Part shown: one piece after another, positions 43,702 through 48,611 of the stretch | Layout: every line of letters starts with the position of its first letter | How positions within the stretch are numbered: position 1 is the first letter of the stretch | NCBI RefSeq assembly: GCF_014634805.1 | Contig: NZ_BMBS01000012.1 | Location: 1 to 48,611 of the forward strand | Direction: 5' to 3' | DNA: 48,611 nt | Source: Leuconostoc falkenbergense | GTDB lineage: Bacteria > Bacillota > Bacilli > Lactobacillales > Lactobacillaceae | Program-made: the position numbers and the translations under genes | Notes under the pieces: generated by a model | Database searches by the model: none | Seen by the model: only the letters and a program-made list of their open reading frames with translations | What the model was told of the DNA's origin: nothing

Positions 43702-43710
43702 GCGCTTACA
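43696..43710. promoter_or_regulatory. CcpA cre box at minus-strand promoter
   Basis: TTGCAAGCGCTTACA matches WTGNAANCGNWNNCW and reads as cre on the other strand too (ATGTAAGCGCTTGCA, shifted by one). It covers the -35 element of the minus-strand promoter. Confidence 0.8.
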
Positions 43711-43727
43711 TATATTTATTTTAAAAA

Positions 43728-43753
43728 GGTTACAGTATCTTCCTACTGTAACC
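43728..43753 (-). terminator. Terminator of the dextransucrase gene
   Basis: GGTTACAGTA/TACTGTAACC perfect stem, 6-nt loop, followed on the minus strand by TTTTTAAAAT. Confidence 0.9.
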
Positions 43754-43789
43754 CGTTAAATTTTAGTTCAGTCACCTTATTGGGCAACC

Positions 43790-44557
43790 AAAGAGAGGTT
43801 CCCATCTTGATCAGCATAATACCAAGTTTTACCTTGATCAACTGTGACAAAATTATTTTTCACCAAATTGCCTGAATCTGCGTCGTAATAATGCTGTTTA
43901 TCACCATCAGCAATAATTTGGCCCTTTACTTGACGACCATCTGTCCTAAAGTATTGCGTTTCGCCGTTGATAATTTGTTGACCTGTTACAAGAACACCTG
44001 TTGCGTCGGCGTAATACCAACTATCATTGTAACTGATATATCGATTTGTGACTAAATCACCATTACCACCTTGATAATAATATTGTTGCCCATCATTTGA
44101 TATGATTTGGTCTTTGATTTGTATCCCATTATCATCAAAATATTGATTGTGTCCATTAATATTCTGTACACCTGTCACGAGATTACCGTCTTGATCGGCA
44201 TAATACCAAGTTTTACCTTGATCCGGTGTCAAAAAATCATTTTTGATAAGATTTCCAGTGTTGGCATCGTAATAACTTTTCTGATTACCAGTCACGACAA
44301 TTTGACCTTTAATTTGTTGCCCATTGCTGGCAAAATATTGAACGTTACCATTAATACTCTGAGCGCCGGTCACTAACTCGCCCTTGGCGTTGGCATAGTA
44401 CCAGCCGTTGTTGTAGCTGACATATTGGTTCGTTGCCAAATTACCGTTCCCAGCTTGATAATAGCGTTGCACGCCGTCAAGTGTAATGATGGCACCTTTT
44501 GTTTGAACACCATTCACATCAAAATATTGCGCATGTCCATCGACTGTATAAGCACCA
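43790..44557 (-). repeat. Two 384-bp tandem repeats in the glucan-binding domain
   Basis: The stretch TTGATCAGCATAATACCAAG at 43807 recurs with one change at 44191, and the GCGTCGGC/GCGTTGGC segment at 44003 recurs at 44387, both at a period of 384 bp (128 residues). Each unit holds several YG-type repeats with motifs such as [13 protein letters not shown] third partial unit is cut at the C-terminus, where GNLVTG is replaced by GNLSLVAQ and stop. Confidence 0.75.
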
Positions 44558-46587
44558 GTTACCATTTCTCCATCACCATCAAAGTAATAACTATTACCTT
44601 CTGTGTCAGTCACATAGGCGTCCTTAACCTGTTCCCCAGTAGTCGCATAGTAATTGACGGTCCCATCCGCTGTTTGTAAAAAGGATCCTCGTAACTCTAC
44701 GCCATTTGGCAAGAACATATAGTTTTTACCATTGATTGTCTTACTGCCAATTGTCATCAGACCATTCTTATTGAAATAGTAGTAATTGCCAGAAACATCA
44801 TCTTTGACAAATTGATTTTTATCCTGAATACCGCTCTTAGAGTAATATACAACGCCCTTACTCGTTTGTTCAAATCCCGTCGTTGTGGGTTGCCCAGTCA
44901 GTTGATTAGGCAAAAAATCATCATCTGTACTGTTCGAAATCACTTTAAAGTAGTTCTGTGTGCCACCATCAGATAGCACATATCCAAAACCACGTCCTTG
45001 AATATTTGAACCATTAAAGTATTTTGCTGACCACTCTTTAATCTTAGTTGAATCATCAATTGGTAGTCCTGTCGAAACCTGAATTGTTTTAAACAAGCTT
45101 GGATATTTAGACTTAATAAGCGCTAAAAATTCGCCCCCATACTTGCTTTGATATTCACCACCACCAACTGTATGAGATACATACAATACATTGGCTGCAT
45201 TTGAATTGGCTGACTGATTACCAAGACTATCGGTGCGTGATACAGAAACCAGTTCTGTTTGAGGCAAATTATAAATCTGGTCTGGCACAAAGTCAGCCAT
45301 TGCTTGTATACCATTAGCATGCAATGCTTTAATTGCATCACGCAATTGCTGGTCCGTCCCATACTTCGTTGGCGTTTCAAATCCCAAATCGTAACGGTCA
45401 GTGAAGGCATAACCATTTTGAATAATTGAATCCAAAAAGCTTGTATCGGTGCTCGAGCGATATTGAGGTGCCATTTGGAAACTGGTGACACCCCAAGATT
45501 TAAACAGATTAACATTAGCAGCTATTTTGACATTTGCAAATTCACTTTCTGACTGAGGTGTAGATTGAAAGTTTGAAAAGCCTTCATAAATCAGGTTGGA
45601 ATCTAAGGCAGCATTTGAATGAAGCGTATTACCATCATTAGAAGTCGATTCACTAGCAGTAGTACGGACATCTTGATCATCCGCAGCATCTTTGGGTGCC
45701 CAAACTGATAAAAAGCCTGATACTTGAACATTACTATACCCATGAATTTCAGAAGCTGTGAAAATCAAGTCACCATTGCTATCTGTTGTTTTAAAAATAT
45801 CGGTATTATTTGCAATACCGTTGTCGGTTGTCTCAAGTATCTGACGATACACTTGATTTGCGTGTGCAATGCCCATATGGAGCACGACGGTTTCACCAGA
45901 CGCCAACGAAAGATTGGGATTATTAGAAACAATGACACCTATGCCTGAGTTAATACTGGTTAAATCATCTGATGTCGCATTAGCGTCAGCCAAATTTTTG
46001 CCATAACGCACACTTGTTAAAATATCATGTTGATCAACCGCCATTGACTGTCCACCTGCAACATATTTAACGCGAGACTGCAATAGATTAACGATAGCAT
46101 CATAATAGGGTGTTTGCGTACCCATATACTCACCATCATCTGTGTATAAATCACCGTAATACACACGTGGAATCGTATCTTTATTGGTCAAAAGCATGGC
46201 ATAAGCACTTGGCATATTATATTGGGTATATTGTTTATCCACCCGATTCATATCAGCGTTATACACGGCAAATGCCTCTTCTAATTGTGCTTGATTTGGC
46301 GCAAGACTATTCACAACATCAGGATGTAAATCTTTAATTATCGTAGCAATGACCGTTTGAACTTCACTATCATGCGCACGAACAAATGAGTAATTTGGTG
46401 TTGCCACATTTTCAGTGGCATCGTTAGCACGATTAATCATAAAGTATTCTAGGAAACGTCGCATGTCAGCACGATTACCAACTGTTTTTGTCAATGAAAA
46501 GAGTAATTGTTGCTGCGTATACGTGTCCATTGTCAATTGATTACTACCCGTTTTTGACATGTATTCCGCATCATTAGCAGACCAATC

Positions 46588-46590
46588 TTA
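46588..46590 (-). other. In-frame TAA at the catalytic acid/base codon
   Basis: Minus strand reads ATT TTG TAA GAT TGG where dextransucrases encode I-L-E-D-W. One G-to-T change would turn GAA into TAA. The frame is open on both sides. Confidence 0.93.
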
Positions 46591-48282
46591 CAAAATTGAT
46601 AAATGTTGGTTAGCATTTGTATCAGATAAACTAGTGCCATACGCTAATTTAAAGTAATCCGATGCGATTTGCAACAAGTCAGCGTCTACGTTATCAACAG
46701 CATCAACTCTAATACCATCAAAATTAGCCGTTGGATCATTAGCTGTAATTGAGCCAAAATTCATTAAATAGTACAACCAGTTAAGTTGCTCAGCTTGAAC
46801 TACTGGGTTTGAATTATCAACATCATTGGCTAATAATAATTCAAAACCACCTTCAGATTTGTCAGTATCATAACGCGTTGTGCCAGATTGATTAGTCGGG
46901 GTCCGATTAAGCAAACGAAAATTAGAATTGGCATCTGGCGTCAATGGACTATTGACATAGGTTAATGCACCGCCTTGCAAGTGATCATTGCTTGGTGATT
47001 CACTCACCTCATTCCACTGCGGTTGTGTATTAATAAACTGAGTCATCAGTGTTTTTAACCAATCAGTTGATTTTTCTTGGCTAATCCGTATTTCAATATT
47101 CTTTTGAACAGCTCTGACAGCATCATTCATAATGGCAAGGTCACTAGCAGTTGTAAATGGTGCGTTAATCGAGAGCAAACCATTTGCAGCCATCATGTTG
47201 AGATAATTGACCTCGGTCACAATATCAGGTTGCCAAGTAATTAAAATGGGACGTTTATCTTCAGTAGTAGACGGCCGCCATGACTCACCATTTTCCAGTA
47301 TTTCTTTAGGTCTATACCAGCTTTCTGCCGTCAAATAACCATTGATATTATCAAAACTGGCGGCTGTATTATCATAGGCGGCATTATGCGTTGTGTAATC
47401 TGAGTTGTCAATTGTAACACCAGTTTTAATGGTTGAGGCGTCAGTATTATCTGCTTCACCCGTTGTGCTGTTGAAGAAAGTTACAACACCATTCAAGACT
47501 GCTGTATAGCCCTTCATTAATTTACCAGTACTGTCAAAATAATAGGTTTTGCCATTAATTTGCTGCACACCAGACACCGTATTACCGTCAGAATCAAAGT
47601 AATATTTGTCACCGTTGACTGCCGTTAAGTAATCTCCTTTGACTTGGACACCAGTAAGACCAAATCCCTTAATTGATTCTCCAATTTTATGTATGCCTAT
47701 CAGTGCGTCACCACTATTATCATCAAAATAATAAGTGTTACCATTGATTGTTTTGTATGCGCCTTTCAACACTGTGCCGTCAGGATTAACGTATCTGACT
47801 TGATTATTAACTGTCACTAGTCCTGTTTCAGTTGTTGCATCACTATTTTGTATTGTTTCTGTTTGATTCGTTTGAGCTGTCACTGCTGTTGTGTCTGTTG
47901 ATTGACTATTCGTTGTAACGTCCGTTTCAACTGTTTGCGTGGTGCCTTTTGAATCATCTTTTTGATCTGTTGATGCCTGAATATTGGCGTTATCAACTTG
48001 AGTATCATCCAAATTTGGACTAACTGTCGTCGTTACAGATGCGTCAATACCAGTGTCCTGATCTGTTGTGACATCCTGCGTTGTTGTTGTGACCGATGTA
48101 TCACTTACATTTTGATCAGCGCTTACACTGGCTTGATTCACCATCAAAAAGGCAGTAGTCAAACCAGCTACCACCCAACTCTTTTTCGCCTTATAAAGCT
48201 TCTTTCTCGCCACGACTTTCTCTCTCATAACATTCGTTCTCCATAATTTTTTAACCACGTTTTAATTTAACGCGACTTGTAA

Positions 48283-48315
48283 ATTGTATCACAATTTTTG
48301 CTAAACGTTTGTCAA
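48283..48315 (-). promoter_or_regulatory. Likely promoter of the dextransucrase gene
   Basis: Extended -10 TGATACAAT (TACAAT at 48283-48288). A perfect TTGACA at 48310-48315 is 21 bp away, too far for a standard promoter, so the extended -10 may act mostly alone. About 50 nt of leader to the ATG. Confidence 0.5.
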
Positions 48316-48469
48316 AAATTCATAAAAATACTGTGCTATTAATTGCTCATTTGAAAATATAGCATGGCCGAAATCATTGACAAACCCTTATTTAGAAGCT
48401 TTTTAGATTTTATTCTGATAATGTTGCCAGAAGTGTTCACAATATAGTATGAAAAAACTTACTAATATT
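48316..48469. other. Intergenic region upstream of dextransucrase promoter
   Basis: AT-rich; no convincing gene. A 16-codon frame from the ATG at 48450 lacks a ribosome-binding site. Confidence 0.4.
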
Positions 48470-48514
48470 AAAGGTGAAGATTATTCTCGACGGAGATGAT
48501 CTTCACCTTTTTTA
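48470..48514. terminator. Terminator hairpin near right edge
   Basis: AAAGGTGAAGAT/ATCTTCACCTTT, 12-bp perfect arms, 17-nt loop. The T-run is stronger on the plus strand (TTTTTT), but the only nearby gene that it could end is the partial one on the minus strand. Confidence 0.75.
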
Positions 48515-48522
48515 GATTTATT

Positions 48523-48611
48523 CTAAAATTGGTTGTGAAACTTAGGTCGTTGGTCCTTTTGACACCAGATGTCGTAGAAAAAAATGGCCATTTCACTGGC
48601 TTTACCACACA
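48523..48611 (-). CDS. C-terminal end of an unknown gene (partial)
   Basis: Minus-strand frame from the window edge to a TAG at 48523-48525; the last 28 residues end RPKFHNQF and include an aromatic FFYDIWCQ stretch. A hairpin follows 9 bp downstream, supporting a real gene end. Too short to name. Confidence 0.4.
   Translation of the reverse strand, partial: CGKASEMAIFFYDIWCQKDQRPKFHNQF

Larger units (their letters stand above)
43777..48228 (-). pseudogene. GH70 dextransucrase interrupted by a nonsense codon
   Basis: Frame of 1483 codons plus final stop, with one internal TAA at codon 547 (46588-46590). The ATG at 48228 has GGAG 10 nt upstream. Domains: signal peptide 1-37 with the KLYKAKKSWV (KxYKxGKxW-like) motif; Thr/Asp-rich variable region to about 135; N-terminal glucan-binding repeats (about 140-250); GH70 catalytic domain; C-terminal glucan-binding YG-type repeats. 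Catalytic nucleophile D509 (FDGIRVDAVDNVD) and transition-state D620 (RAHDSEV) are present. The intervals D-38-stop and stop-73-D match D551/E589/D662 of DSR-S, so the stop replaces the acid/base Glu. The SEV after the transition-state Asp is typical of alpha-1,6 dextran makers. An ATG at 46560 lacks a ribosome-binding site, so the second half is unlikely to be made. As read here, no active enzyme results. Confidence 0.92.

Noticed and set aside
43777-46560. Independent gene for the second half of the dextransucrase from the ATG at 46560
   Set aside because: No ribosome-binding site, and it would start in the middle of the catalytic domain.
46560-46590. Programmed read-through or recoding (selenocysteine/pyrrolysine) of the dextransucrase TAA
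   Set aside because: TAA is not used for either, no recoding element is apparent, and glutamate is required. A plain nonsense mutation is simpler.
48450-48500. 16-codon frame MKKLTNIKGEDYSRRR as a bacteriocin leader
   Set aside because: It resembles a double-glycine leader start only superficially, has no Shine-Dalgarno, no GG site, and ends in a terminator stem.
1-48611. CRISPR arrays, tRNA or rRNA genes, intact insertion sequences
   Set aside because: None seen by eye on either strand: no regular spaced repeats, no cloverleaf-like sequence with T-loop GGTTCGAATCC, no transposase motifs.

Overview
The window is chromosomal DNA of a heterofermentative lactic acid bacterium, almost certainly Leuconostoc (L. 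mesenteroides or a very close relative). The strongest evidence is a 486-residue glucose-6-phosphate dehydrogenase at 37772-39232 that I recognise as the classic L. mesenteroides enzyme. A phosphoketolase (15064-17517) and a GH70 dextransucrase of the DSR-S type (43777-48228) point the same way. About four fifths of the genes are on the minus strand. They include the conserved blocks rpsF-ssb-rpsR, gdpP-rplI-dnaB and walR-walK-yycH-yycI-htrA, in the order seen beside oriC in many Firmicutes, so forks probably enter from the right.

Layout. 1-2231: a class-A beta-lactamase-like serine hydrolase, NAD(P)H-hydrate epimerase and rlmH. 2232-2861: a 630-bp AT-rich gene-free stretch with five perfect DnaA boxes, several near matches and five copies of TGTTCG, although dnaA is not here. 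2862-8864: the WalRK cell-wall stress operon with yycH, yycI and htrA, but no yycJ. 9089-18454: prs, tpx, HAD, MFS and Nudix genes, a HAD-PHP pair, phosphoketolase and a HutC-type GntR regulator. 18524-19571: YbaK-type deacylase and a membrane HExxH protein. 19594-24883: replication and ribosomal genes. 25063-30785: an operon behind a methionine T-box (SAM hydroxide adenosyltransferase, ECF S, fused ATPase and T components, PepV). 30893-34860: recQ, a membrane protein, and an NhaC-family transporter behind a tyrosine T-box. 34876-41628: Cys/Met PLP enzyme, MFS, a 48-codon membrane protein, zwf, a D,D-carboxypeptidase, and a zinc-type MarR regulator with two operators and a binding protein. 41662-43780: an XRE-TetR regulator next to a roughly 1-kb island of small genes framed by two facing promoters, each with a perfect CcpA cre box. 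43777-48228: dextransucrase, broken by one nonsense codon. 48523-48611: the end of an unknown gene.

How the genes work together. Sugar is taken through G6PDH and phosphoketolase, the two signature enzymes of heterolactic fermentation. Amino-acid supply is controlled by uncharged tRNA: specifier ATG for the methionine operon and TAC for the NhaC-type carrier. Wall homeostasis is represented by WalRK/YycHI/HtrA, GdpP and the carboxypeptidase.

The most notable points are: (1) the dextransucrase stop codon lies exactly at the catalytic acid/base glutamate codon in an otherwise open 1483-codon frame; (2) the cre-framed island holds a 30-codon membrane peptide, a 68-codon membrane protein and a probable ~280-nt minus-strand RNA; (3) a DnaA-box cluster lies away from dnaA; (4) PepV is included in a methionine T-box operon. 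All positions were read by eye; family names rest on recognised motifs, not searches.
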